From the NCBI GenBank assembly GCA_049516595.1, contig JBEKSY010000046.1, positions 1-19,394 of the forward strand: a DNA stretch of 19,394 bases, read 5' to 3'. The notes under the pieces were generated by a model. That model did not search any database. It was not told the DNA's origin and was given only the letters and a program-made list of their open reading frames with translations. The stretch comes from JBEKHT01 sp049516595 (lineage in GTDB: Bacteria; Chloroflexota; Anaerolineae; Anaerolineales; RBG-16-64-43). The position numbers and the translations under genes are program-made. Shown one piece after another: positions 7,594 through 15,207 of the stretch. Numbering within the stretch: position 1 is the stretch's first letter; each line of letters starts with the position of its first letter.

Positions 7594-8001
7594 TCAACCC
7601 TTCGCAGGAGGGGTCTCCAAGAAGGCAAGCCTTGTGCGCGTTCGAAAAAGGGTGACGCTTGAGAGGATGGGCATCACAGCCCGGGGAATGAGCATCCCGA
7701 AATCATCCCCCGCGGCCGCCGGGTCATTGAACTCATTGATGAAAGCCAGCACCTTGGCCACAAACGCGGCAGCCAGCAGACCGAAGGGGAGCTAGGAATA
7801 CGGGAAGCGATTCCCAAACCTCGAGTACGAAACCAGCCCCATAATCGCGAGCAGAACAGTGGCGATGTCGCCTACCTTGTCCAACCCTTCGCTTTCCAGG
7901 AAGGTTTCGGTCGACACGCCGATCGGCTTGAAAGCCAGAACCCCGACCACCAGCAGATTGTTGCCGCGATTCCACGCCTCGCTCAAACTGAATGACGTCA
8001 T
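7594..8001 (-). pseudogene. small membrane protein interrupted by an in-frame TAG
   Basis: From ATG 8001 (AGAGGG upstream) 69 codons run to a TAG at 7792-7794. The same frame then continues for 65 codons to TGA at 7594. Both halves read as one membrane protein: hydrophobic segments NNLLVVGVLAF and VGDIATVLLAIMGLVSY before the stop, and LPFGLLAAAFVAKVLAFINEF and FGMLIPRAVMPILSSVTLF after it, which implies a four-helix protein of 135 residues. I do not recognise the family. The single stop is most simply a nonsense mutation or sequencing error; suppression or recoding cannot be excluded. The gene is divergent from abfD. Confidence 0.6.
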
Positions 8002-8119
8002 CCTAAGCCCTCTTGGGGGATTTAGTCCTTTCTGGGGATATTTTATCAGCATTTGGCTGCTGGTTCGTTCAGTATCCTCTGCCACGGTCAGGTTGCATAC
8101 TCCCTTTGAGCTGCGCCGA

Positions 8120-8150
8120 TTTGGCCCGGGCGTCGATCTGATATCATAAT
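8120..8150 (+). promoter_or_regulatory. putative abfD promoter
   Basis: TTGGCC at 8121-8126 and CATAAT at 8145-8150 are separated by 18 bases. The -10 matches 5 of 6 positions and lies in a locally AT-rich patch within GC-rich sequence. Transcription would begin near 8157, about 65 bases before the preferred abfD start. The 220-bp divergent region (8002-8221) also serves the interrupted membrane-protein gene on the other strand. Confidence 0.4.
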
Positions 8151-8221
8151 ATGGGTAGCATGGATGCCGACAAGGGGTGGATGCAAATGCGCAGGTTTCT
8201 CGCGCGGTGGAGAGAGCAGCC

Positions 8222-9664
8222 ATGAAAACCGGGGTCCAATTCCTGAAAGACATGAGCGAGTCCCGCAAAGAAGTGTACTGGATGGGTCAAAAGCTTGAGC
8301 AACCCACCCAGAATCCGATCCTGGCTCCATCCTTCCGCACCTTGGCGTTGACCTATGATCTCCAGTTCGATCCTCAGGCCCAAGGCGTCGCGGTTCGACA
8401 AAGTGCCGCCGGACCGATCAATGCGTTTTGCAGCATCCATTTCGGCCTTGAAGACCTGGTCTCCAAGGTCCGCCTGCTGCGGCTCCTGGGTCAGAAAACC
8501 GGCACCTGCTTCCAGCGGTGCGTGGGTTGGGACGCCCTGAACGCCCTCTACAGCGTGACGTATGACATCGATGCCCAAACCGGGAGCGACTATCACCAAC
8601 GGTTCAGGAGGTTCCTTGCCCACGTTCAGAAGGACGACCTGGTTTGCACGGGCGCTATGACGGACGTCAAGGGCAACCGCCGCCTGCGGCCCGGGGAACA
8701 AGCCGATCCGGACATGTATCTTCACGTTGTCAAACGCAGCCCCGAGGGCGTCGTGGTGAGAGGAGCCAAAGCCCATCAAACGGGATCGATCTTCGCCCAT
8801 GAAGTCATCGTGATGCCGACCCGCTCGATGCGCGATTCCGAGCGCGACTACGCCATATCCTTTGCCGTGCCCAGCGACACTCCGGGCCTGGTGTACATCG
8901 TCGGTCGGCAGGTCGATGACACTCGGCGGATGGAAGGGTCGGAAGGCCTGGGCAACGATCGATTCGGCGGTCACGAGAGTTTGATCGTTTTCGACGACGT
9001 CTTCGTGCCGCGCGACCGCATCTTCCTGGACGGGGAAAGTTCCTTCGCATCGAGCCTGGTGGACCGGTTCTCGGCATATCACCGACAGAGTTATGGCGGA
9101 TGCAAGGTCGGCGTGGCCGATGTTCTTATCGGGGCCGCCGCTCTGGCGGCGGAGTACAACGGTACCGATCAGGCCCACCCCATCCAGCACAAGCTCGCGG
9201 AAATGGTTTACCTGAACGAAACGCTGTTCTCCTGTGGATTGGCCTGCTCGACCGCGGGGGCCCAGACCGCCTCCGGAAACTTCCTGGTCGATCCCCTCCT
9301 GGCCAACGTTTGCAAGCTCAATGTGACTCGTTTTCCCTATGAGATCGCGCGCCTGGCGGTCGACATTGCCGGGGGCTTGATCGCGACCCTCCCCTCTCAA
9401 GAGGACCTGCACAACCCGCGGACCGGTCCCATGGTGGACAAGTATCTGAGGGGTGTGGCCGAATATCCGACGGCAGACCGGATGAAGATCCTGCGCCTCA
9501 TCGAAAGCATGACCATGGGGAACTCGGCCGTACACTACCTAACCGAGTCGTTGCACGGCGCCGGTTCCCCTGAAGCGCAGACGATGGTGATTGCACGGTC
9601 CGCGAACTTGGAACAGAAGAAGAATCTCGCCAGAGATCTCGCCTGCATCTCGCCGGAGACGTAA
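8222..9664 (+). CDS. abfD: 4-hydroxybutyryl-CoA dehydratase / vinylacetyl-CoA delta-isomerase
   Basis: This 480-residue protein belongs to the 4-hydroxyphenylacetate 3-hydroxylase (FAD, acyl-CoA dehydrogenase-like) superfamily. It carries the iron-sulfur ligands that define 4-hydroxybutyryl-CoA dehydratase: Cys96 and Cys100 in TCFQRC, and His287 and Cys294 in YHRQSYGGCK. These match Cys99, Cys103, His292 and Cys299 of the Clostridium aminobutyricum enzyme, with the same spacing. Further shared blocks are GAMTD-KG, RGAKAHQTGS, FGGHESLIVFDDVFVP, TRFPYEIARL-DIAGG and TESLHGAGSPEAQ. The enzyme converts 4-hydroxybutyryl-CoA to crotonyl-CoA through a ketyl radical, using FAD and a [4Fe-4S] cluster, in the cytoplasm. 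ATG 8222 has GGAGAG upstream and gives the family N-terminus; the frame also opens at GTG 8177. No succinate-semialdehyde or 4-hydroxybutyrate genes adjoin it. Confidence 0.95.
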   Translation: MKTGVQFLKDMSESRKEVYWMGQKLEQPTQNPILAPSFRTLALTYDLQFDPQAQGVAVRQSAAGPINAFCSIHFGLEDLVSKVRLLRLLGQKTGTCFQRCVGWDALNALYSVTYDIDAQTGSDYHQRFRRFLAHVQKDDLVCTGAMTDVKGNRRLRPGEQADPDMYLHVVKRSPEGVVVRGAKAHQTGSIFAHEVIVMPTRSMRDSERDYAISFAVPSDTPGLVYIVGRQVDDTRRMEGSEGLGNDRFGGHESLIVFDDVFVPRDRIFLDGESSFASSLVDRFSAYHRQSYGGCKVGVADVLIGAAALAAEYNGTDQAHPIQHKLAEMVYLNETLFSCGLACSTAGAQTASGNFLVDPLLANVCKLNVTRFPYEIARLAVDIAGGLIATLPSQEDLHNPRTGPMVDKYLRGVAEYPTADRMKILRLIESMTMGNSAVHYLTESLHGAGSPEAQTMVIARSANLEQKKNLARDLACISPET

Positions 9665-9718
9665 CCGGAACTGGGAAAACCGTTCTTGTCGGAGAGACAG
9701 CCTGCGCTTCGTGCCGAA

Positions 9719-9731
9719 GGGCGCTGCGCCC
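9719..9731. terminator. small hairpin between convergent genes
   Basis: GGGCG-ctg-CGCCC forms a 5-bp stem in the 157-bp gap between abfD and the convergent TauE-like gene. There is no U-run on either strand, so a terminator role is only suggested by position. Confidence 0.25.
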
Positions 9732-9821
9732 CCAGGGTGGGTCTTGCGGACCGACTGGCAGCGACCCCATGGTTCCCAGGAAGAGGCGAGGGCTTGGGCG
9801 AATTGCAGCAGGCGGACAACG

Positions 9822-10562
9822 CTACAGGATCAGACTCAGCCCCGCCGCCAGGAGCACCAGACCGATCAATGCTCCAAACCATCTTTCGTTCAATCTCAGG
9901 AAGACGCGGTTTCCGACAAATGTTCCGAGAACCATGGCAGGAACCGAGACTGCGAGCAAGGAGACCATCTGCCCTCTCACAAGACCGGTGGCCAAGTAGA
10001 GGACAACGCGAAGAACCGCCTCCACCATGAACAACCTGGTCACCACCGACCGGAAGGTCCCTTTGGCCATTCGGCTTCCAAAGTAGATCGCCAGGGGGGG
10101 ACCGCTGATTCCTGAAACTCCGCCAAGGATTCCTGCGACAAGGCACACAGCCATGCCGAACCAGACCCTCGGCAGGTCACCCAGGGGCTGCTCCTGAACG
10201 CGGGTTCCCGGCCGCCCAGCCAGGAACCAGGCGGCCGCGCTGACCGTGATGACGCCAAGGACTTTGCCGAGGTAGGAGACAGGAATAGAGCGGAGGCCCA
10301 AGGATCCTGCAACCACGCCCACGGCCATGGCGAGGGCAAAGGGGCGCCAGGTCGCCTCGACCTGACGCCGACGGTCCAGGCCAAGGATGATTGCACCGCT
10401 GATCAGGTCAAGGAAGGCCGACAGGACAATGGCATCGAGCGTCCCCACGGCAATGGCACCCAGGGGGACCAGGATGAGGGCGGACCCGATCCCGGAAGCC
10501 GCCCTAAGAAAATAAGCACTCAGCGCAGCTGCCGCGAGCGCCGAGAGCGCCTCAGCGCTCAA
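9822..10562 (-). CDS. TauE/SafE-family anion permease
   Basis: This 246-residue very hydrophobic protein has about eight membrane helices in two repeats. The first repeat contains ASGIGSALILVPL-AIAVGTLDAIVLSAFLDLISG and the second GILGGVSGISGPPLAIYF, the glycine/proline-rich motif characteristic of the TauE/SafE (DUF81) family. Members export or import small anions such as sulfite, sulfoacetate or related organosulfur acids across the inner membrane. The start is a TTG at 10562 with GGAG about 8 bases upstream. No ATG in frame gives a better beginning. It converges with abfD, is not in an operon with any gene seen here, and its substrate cannot be predicted. Confidence 0.88.
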   Translation of the reverse strand: MSAEALSALAAAALSAYFLRAASGIGSALILVPLGAIAVGTLDAIVLSAFLDLISGAIILGLDRRRQVEATWRPFALAMAVGVVAGSLGLRSIPVSYLGKVLGVITVSAAAWFLAGRPGTRVQEQPLGDLPRVWFGMAVCLVAGILGGVSGISGPPLAIYFGSRMAKGTFRSVVTRLFMVEAVLRVVLYLATGLVRGQMVSLLAVSVPAMVLGTFVGNRVFLRLNERWFGALIGLVLLAAGLSLIL

Positions 10563-10868
10563 TCGCCATCTCCATGCTGTCTGTGAAGGGCAGAGGTCGC
10601 CAAGCTCATATTCGCCCCGATCAGCTCATCGCGGGCCGGGCTGACCCGCTGGCCGGTCCGAGCCGAAAAGAAATCGAACGCCTTACCTATTGAGGTCAAA
10701 GGCCCGCATCTATGCCAGGAGCCCCACCCTCGTCTCGCCACGCCCGGAGAGGGATGGCCCCGAACCTGAGTATCGAATCCCAAGCAGACGGATTCAGTTC
10801 AAGCAGATGCGGGTTTCTCTCTCCCCCACCTCTTCGGAACAGCGGGGGGCTCACACCCTCGAGCATGT

Positions 10869-10892
10869 CGGGGAAAAGCCCCGCTGCGGGGC
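10869..10892. repeat. overlapping alternative hairpins
   Basis: CGGGG (10869-10873) can pair with CCCCG (10879-10883) across AAAAG. The same CCCCG, extended by one base, can instead pair with CGGGGC (10887-10892) across CTG. The two stems exclude each other, a layout seen in attenuators, but it lies about 440 bp before the next gene. Confidence 0.35.
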
Positions 10893-11232
10893 AGAGTTCT
10901 GGCACATGCATCCTCGGCTCCCCTTCGGCGAGTCTCAGGGTCGAAGGACGCGCTCCGCGATCTGGCTTGACCCATTCCTCCACCAAGCCACCAAAATGGT
11001 CGAAACTGGATCCCATTATCCCTCCACTTCTGGCCTTCCGAGGAGGATCAGATTCCGGCCTTGGTGGGCAGGGCCAAGAACCCCAAGGCGAACGATCGGC
11101 CTTGTCTGCCCGAATACCTTGGGCTGGGCCTTCCGACGCCCAGGCCAGGGAGCGAGACCGACAGCTTGCGTTCGGCGGCGCAATGGTTACACTGCTCTTA
11201 GGAGAAGTGACCTCGCCCAATGGGGGCTTGGC

Positions 11233-11260
11233 TGGCGATCCCTCTCTGCTCTGGGATAAT
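11233..11260 (+). promoter_or_regulatory. putative extended -10 promoter of the acyl-CoA ligase gene
   Basis: TGGGATAAT at 11252-11260 is an extended -10 element with GATAAT matching 5 of 6. A weak -35 (TGGCGA, 11233-11238) lies 16 bases upstream. It would give a leader of about 70 bases before the ATG at 11336. Another weaker pair is TTGCGT 11166-11171 with TACACT 11188-11193. Confidence 0.35.
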
Positions 11261-11335
11261 TGCTCCGGCCCAGGGGAATGCGGTCAGGCCCCAAGGCGGA
11301 TTGAGGCCGAAAGATCTGATGGAGGGGAGGACATC

Positions 11336-13045
11336 ATGACCACGGACAAGCCTTGGCTGAAATTCTACGAACCCCATGTCCCCGCGGCGCTTCAGTACCC
11401 ACCCGGTACGCTTCCTGAGGCCTTGCAGGCTACGAGCCGCCGCTACCCAGACCACCCTGCAATCATTTTCAAGGGGAGGAGGATCACCTACCGGGAATAC
11501 AACCAGGCCGTGGATCGCTTTGCCGCGGCCTTGCAGGGATTGGGGGTGCGAAAGGGCGACCGCGTTGCGGTTCACCTTCCCAACTGCCCGCAGTACCTTA
11601 TCAGCTACTATGCGAGCCTGCGTGCTGGGGCCATTGTTGTTCCTTGTAACCCGATCTACACCGCCCGGGAACTGAAACACCAGTTCAACGACTCGGGCGC
11701 GAGCGTCCTGGTCACCCTCAGCTCGAGCTATCCGGTCACCAGGCAGATCCGCGCGTCGACCCCCTTGCGCCACGTGGTCGTCGCCAAGATCAAGACCTAT
11801 TTCCCTGCGGTGACAAGGTTGCTTTTCACCTTGCTGCTAGAGGGAAGGCTTGGCCACCGGGTCGCCCTTTCGCATGAACCGGATACTTCCTGGTTCGCCG
11901 ATCTACTTTCCAAAGCCCCGGCCAGCCCGCGCCCGGTCCCGATCGAGGCAGGCGACACCGCCGTCCTGATGTACACGGGGGGAACGACCGGCCTCTCCAA
12001 GGGAGCCGAACTCACGCATAGGAACATCCTAGTCAATGCCTTCCAGGTGCTCACGTGGGTCAACTCGGTCGAGACCCAGGACTCGACCCTGGCAGCCCTT
12101 CCGCTTTTCCACAGTTACGGGATGACCTGCTGCATGAACCCAGGCGCGATCCGGGCGGGGACCGCGATTCTGATTGCGGATCCGCGCGATCTGAAGGACA
12201 TCCTGGGCAGCCTAAGCCGCTACCGCCCCTCCTTCTACCCAGGAGTGCCGGCGATGTACGCCGCCATCAACAACTATGGCGGCGTCGCCAAGTACAACTT
12301 GCGCTCCCTCAAGGTCTGCAACAGCGGTGCGGCCCCTCTGCCTCCGGAGGTCCAGACTCGTTTTCAGAATCTCACCGGCGCTCGGCTGGTCGAAGGCTAC
12401 GGCCTGAGTGAGGCCTCGCCGATTACTCACAGCAACCCCTCCTATGGGCAATGTCGGATTGGGACGATCGGGCTGCCCTGGCCAGACACCGAAGCCAAGA
12501 TTGTCGATATTCATGAAGGCAGGCAGGTGCTGGGACCCGGTGAGGTGGGCGAACTCTGCGTGCGCGGCCCCCAGGTGATGAAGGGCTACTGGAACAATCC
12601 GGCGGAGACAGCCTGCGTCCTTCGCCCAGACCCCGAGGGTGGGGCCCCCTGGTTATATACGGGGGATCTGGCCAGCATGGACCCCGATGGGTACTTTCGG
12701 ATCGTCGATCGCAAGAAAGAGATGATTCTGGGCGCGCGGGGCTACAACATCTACCCTCGCGAGATCGAGGACGTGCTCTATGGGCATCCCAAGGTTCAGG
12801 AGGCGGCCGCCTGCGGTATTCCCGTGCCCGAGAAGGGAGAGCAGGTCAAAGTCTTCGTCGTCCTCAAAGAAGGAGAAACCTCCAGCGAGGAGGAGATCGT
12901 CGCCTTCTGCCGCCAGAACCTGGCCCCCTACAAGATCCCCAAATGCGTCGAGTTCCGCAAGGAACTTCCGCGGACTTTGGTCGGCAAGGTCCTCCGCCGC
13001 GAGCTGCGCGAGGCCGAAATCAACCGGCGCGAGGCTCAGCCTTAG
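11336..13045 (+). CDS. acyl-CoA ligase (FadD-like AMP-forming synthetase)
   Basis: This 569-residue enzyme of the adenylate-forming superfamily has the ATP/AMP loop YTGGTTGLSKG at 213-223, the YGLSEAS motif at 355-361, YTGD at 441-444 followed by a DGYFRIVDRKKEMI hinge block at 451-464, and the catalytic Lys551 in LVGKVLRREL. It activates a carboxylic acid to its CoA thioester through an acyl-adenylate in the cytoplasm. Overall pattern and length fit FadD-type long- or medium-chain ligases, but aromatic or hydroxy acids cannot be excluded by sequence reading. The frame is open back to 10712, yet the ATG at 11336 has a very strong GGAGGGGAGG 5 bases upstream and begins the family homology. It converges, with a 10-bp gap, on the dehydratase operon, which suggests but does not prove a linked pathway. 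Confidence 0.93.
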   Translation: MTTDKPWLKFYEPHVPAALQYPPGTLPEALQATSRRYPDHPAIIFKGRRITYREYNQAVDRFAAALQGLGVRKGDRVAVHLPNCPQYLISYYASLRAGAIVVPCNPIYTARELKHQFNDSGASVLVTLSSSYPVTRQIRASTPLRHVVVAKIKTYFPAVTRLLFTLLLEGRLGHRVALSHEPDTSWFADLLSKAPASPRPVPIEAGDTAVLMYTGGTTGLSKGAELTHRNILVNAFQVLTWVNSVETQDSTLAALPLFHSYGMTCCMNPGAIRAGTAILIADPRDLKDILGSLSRYRPSFYPGVPAMYAAINNYGGVAKYNLRSLKVCNSGAAPLPPEVQTRFQNLTGARLVEGYGLSEASPITHSNPSYGQCRIGTIGLPWPDTEAKIVDIHEGRQVLGPGEVGELCVRGPQVMKGYWNNPAETACVLRPDPEGGAPWLYTGDLASMDPDGYFRIVDRKKEMILGARGYNIYPREIEDVLYGHPKVQEAAACGIPVPEKGEQVKVFVVLKEGETSSEEEIVAFCRQNLAPYKIPKCVEFRKELPRTLVGKVLRRELREAEINRREAQP

Positions 13046-13055
13046 CCGCCGAGGA

Positions 13056-13877
13056 TCAATCCTTTTCCGTCGTGAGCCGCGCGGACCCTGCCGCCCCCAG
13101 GGCGACCAGCGCGGCGCCGTAGGCTCCCATCAGTTGCGGGTGCCGCGGGAGGACAACCTGCTCTCCTGTCTCCTCCTGGAGCAGCTGGACGATCCCCGAG
13201 TTTTGCACGACGCCACCCGAGAGCATCAGCGGCCGGCCCAAGCCCACGGAGCGGATCATGGCCACGACCCGCTTGATTAGGGAGCGGTGCAGGCCGCGCA
13301 CAATGGACTCGACGGCGACCCCATGAGCCAGCAACGACACCACTTCCGATTCCGCGAATACCGTGCACGTGCTGGACAGATTGACCTCTTCAGTGGCCGC
13401 CAGGGCGACGGCCCCCATGCGCTCGAGGGGAAGGCCGAGTCGGTGGGCTGTGTTCTCCAAGAAGCGGCCGGTCCCGGCAGCACACTTGTCATTCATCGCA
13501 AAGTCGAGGACCTCGCCCTGCAGGCCGATCGCGATCACCTTGCTATCCTGTCCCCCGATGTCCACCAGCGTGCCCCCATGCTGCAACTCGCGAAAGACTC
13601 CCTTAGCGTGACAGGTAATCTCGGTCACAATCCGAGAGGCCTGGCGGACCAGGTTCCTGCCATAACCGGTCGCGACTAGAGGAAGCGCGGGCCATCCGGC
13701 GGCGGGGTCGCCGCCCTGAACCTCGACGGCCCTGCCCAGGAAGCGCTCGACCTGCTGTTCCACGCGGGGATCGGCCGGCTCCAACAAGTGCCAGCCCAAC
13801 CGGCCCTGCAAGTCAACCCCCACGATCTTCACCGTTGCCGACCCCACGTCGATCCCGAACGCACAGAGTTCACCCAC
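13056..13877 (-). CDS. 2-hydroxyacyl-CoA dehydratase activator (BadF/BcrA/HgdC-type ATPase)
   Basis: This protein of about 273 residues has the ASKHA nucleotide-binding fold: phosphate-1 loop GIDVGSATVK at 8-17, GYGR at 71-74, TEITCHAKG at 85-93, DIGGQDSKV at 107-114 and GGVVQNSG at 221-228. Cys132 in NDKCAAGTGRF and Cys171 in STCTVFAESE are the two residues that hold a [4Fe-4S] cluster between the monomers of the homodimeric activator. The protein couples ATP hydrolysis to injection of one electron at very low potential into the partner dehydratase or reductase. GTG 13877 starts one base after the stop of the larger dehydratase subunit; an ATG at 13901 would give 8 more residues and overlap that gene. 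It is the last gene of the operon. Only one such ATPase is present, as for 2-hydroxyacyl-CoA dehydratases; class I benzoyl-CoA reductases have two. Confidence 0.93.
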   Translation of the reverse strand: MGELCAFGIDVGSATVKIVGVDLQGRLGWHLLEPADPRVEQQVERFLGRAVEVQGGDPAAGWPALPLVATGYGRNLVRQASRIVTEITCHAKGVFRELQHGGTLVDIGGQDSKVIAIGLQGEVLDFAMNDKCAAGTGRFLENTAHRLGLPLERMGAVALAATEEVNLSSTCTVFAESEVVSLLAHGVAVESIVRGLHRSLIKRVVAMIRSVGLGRPLMLSGGVVQNSGIVQLLQEETGEQVVLPRHPQLMGAYGAALVALGAAGSARLTTEKD

Positions 13878-13878
13878 G

Positions 13879-15207
13879 TCACACCCCCAGCATTTCCACA
13901 AAGGCGGCGATGCGGTTGCTCACCTGTTCCTCGGCAAAGCACCGCGAATCGTTATGGTCGGCATCCAGGAGCAATGCGGGAGTCTTCATCTTTTCGATGA
14001 GCTGGTCCCTTTGATCCATTTGTCCAATGGAATAGGGTTTGCACGACCGGTCAGAGTGCAGGATCACGCCGTCCAGATGGTAGTCGCGGATCATGCGCTT
14101 CATGGTGACCAGTTTCTGGCCCGTGCTGCGATTGAGGATCGGGTAGGTGTAGGCGCGGGCCATCGACTCGAGCGGATAGTCAGGGTCAATGAGGGGAGCC
14201 AGCTCGCCCCAGGCATTGGCATAGGTCGAGGCGACGATTGCGACTCCCCGCTCCGCAAGCAGCTCGGCCAGATAGCGCAGGCGGTACCAGACCGGAAGGT
14301 TGTCCCACATCAGGCGTCGACGTTCCGGATACACGGCCGAAATGCCCCGCGCAATCCGCTGGTCAATCTCCTTGAGCATCGCCGCGTAGAAATCGACGGT
14401 GAAAGCGTCGCCTCGCATCTCGACGATGGGCGCCATCTGAATGAACTCGTCGAACGCGGAGATCGGCGCCGGTTCATGGCGATTCCGTTCCAAGATCTCG
14501 AGCCACAGGAAGGAGGCCTGCCGGCTGAGGTTTCCCACGAGGTGGAACCGCGCCTGGCTAAGCCCCTTCCCCGCCACCCTCTCCGCGACCGGGATGGCAT
14601 CCTCGATCTGACGCCGAACATAAGCCAGAGAGTGCGGAGGGGCCTCTTCCCCGTAGATGAATGGCGTGTCGATGACGATCAGAGGCACGCGAAAGTGGTG
14701 AGCCAGCACGTGATACCAGAACAATACCGTCTGGCAGATGTTGGTGCAGGCCAGGAGCAGATCGGGTCGCGGCAATCTTCCCACCGGGCTCCGGCCTGAG
14801 AGGAGCGTTCCCAGATCTGTCCGAGCATACGAACAGATGTCCCGCGAGTATCCGGCCTCTTCGGCAAACGTCGCCAGCTCCACGGCGCGGCGCGCTGTCC
14901 CGCAGATCGCGGCATGGTTCTCGGGATAGAGGACGTAGAAATCCAGTGCCTTGAGGAATTCGACCGGAGCCCCTGAAGTCACCCAGGCCACCTTGCGGTT
15001 CAAATTCGCGTAGCGCCCCTCCAGCCAATGCCGGGCAACCAACTCCTTCATACGAGGCGAGATGCTCAAGGGTGGAGCCAGGTGGGAGCTCGACCACGGA
15101 CGCCCGGTGCGGGCTTGCCACTCTGCGGCCCAGCGCCGCCCGCGAAGGAGCGCAGGTCCCAGGAGCCTGGCGTTCAGGTAGTAGCGAGCCGCTTCCCTGC
15201 GGTTCAT
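13879..15207 (-). CDS. 2-hydroxyacyl-CoA dehydratase / benzoyl-CoA reductase-type subunit (larger)
   Basis: This 442-residue protein belongs to the HGD-D family (HgdA/HgdB, FldB/FldC, BcrB/BcrC). Candidate cluster cysteines are Cys102 (CGTARR), Cys125 (DICSYAR), Cys154 and Cys158 (ACTNIC) and Cys389 (HSDRSCKPYSIGQ). The C-terminus DADHNDSRCF-EEQVSNRIAAFVEML is the family signature of the last strand and helix. The length is close to BcrB/BzdO-type subunits of benzoyl-CoA reductase and longer than FldB/HadB (about 407). The ATG at 15207 overlaps the stop of the smaller subunit (ATGA), and the activator follows one base after its own stop, so all three are made together. The complex would be a cytoplasmic, oxygen-sensitive radical enzyme that either removes water from a 2-hydroxyacyl-CoA or reduces an aromatic CoA ester. 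The substrate is not decided by the sequence. Confidence 0.9.
   Translation of the reverse strand: MNRREAARYYLNARLLGPALLRGRRWAAEWQARTGRPWSSSHLAPPLSISPRMKELVARHWLEGRYANLNRKVAWVTSGAPVEFLKALDFYVLYPENHAAICGTARRAVELATFAEEAGYSRDICSYARTDLGTLLSGRSPVGRLPRPDLLLACTNICQTVLFWYHVLAHHFRVPLIVIDTPFIYGEEAPPHSLAYVRRQIEDAIPVAERVAGKGLSQARFHLVGNLSRQASFLWLEILERNRHEPAPISAFDEFIQMAPIVEMRGDAFTVDFYAAMLKEIDQRIARGISAVYPERRRLMWDNLPVWYRLRYLAELLAERGVAIVASTYANAWGELAPLIDPDYPLESMARAYTYPILNRSTGQKLVTMKRMIRDYHLDGVILHSDRSCKPYSIGQMDQRDQLIEKMKTPALLLDADHNDSRCFAEEQVSNRIAAFVEMLGV

Larger units (their letters stand above)
10563..11335. other. 773-bp region without a convincing gene
   Basis: This lies between the divergent TauE-like gene and the acyl-CoA ligase. 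Long open frames exist on both strands, including one continuous with the ligase frame from 10712, but their translations are Ser/Pro/Gly/Arg-rich and unlike any family. The region contains a pair of mutually exclusive GC hairpins at 10869-10892 and a possible promoter close to the ligase. Confidence 0.5.

Noticed and set aside
8144..9535. 463-codon minus-strand open frame opposite abfD
   Set aside because: It is antisense to a strongly conserved enzyme and has a compositional His/Gly/Asp-rich translation.
10712..11335. In-frame 208-codon N-terminal extension of the acyl-CoA ligase
   Set aside because: The extension is low-complexity Ser/Pro/Gly/Arg sequence with no domain. The ATG at 11336 has a very strong ribosome binding site and starts the family homology.
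13954..14799. 281-codon plus-strand open frame opposite the larger dehydratase subunit
   Set aside because: It is antisense to a gene with conserved cysteine motifs, and its own translation has no recognisable domain.
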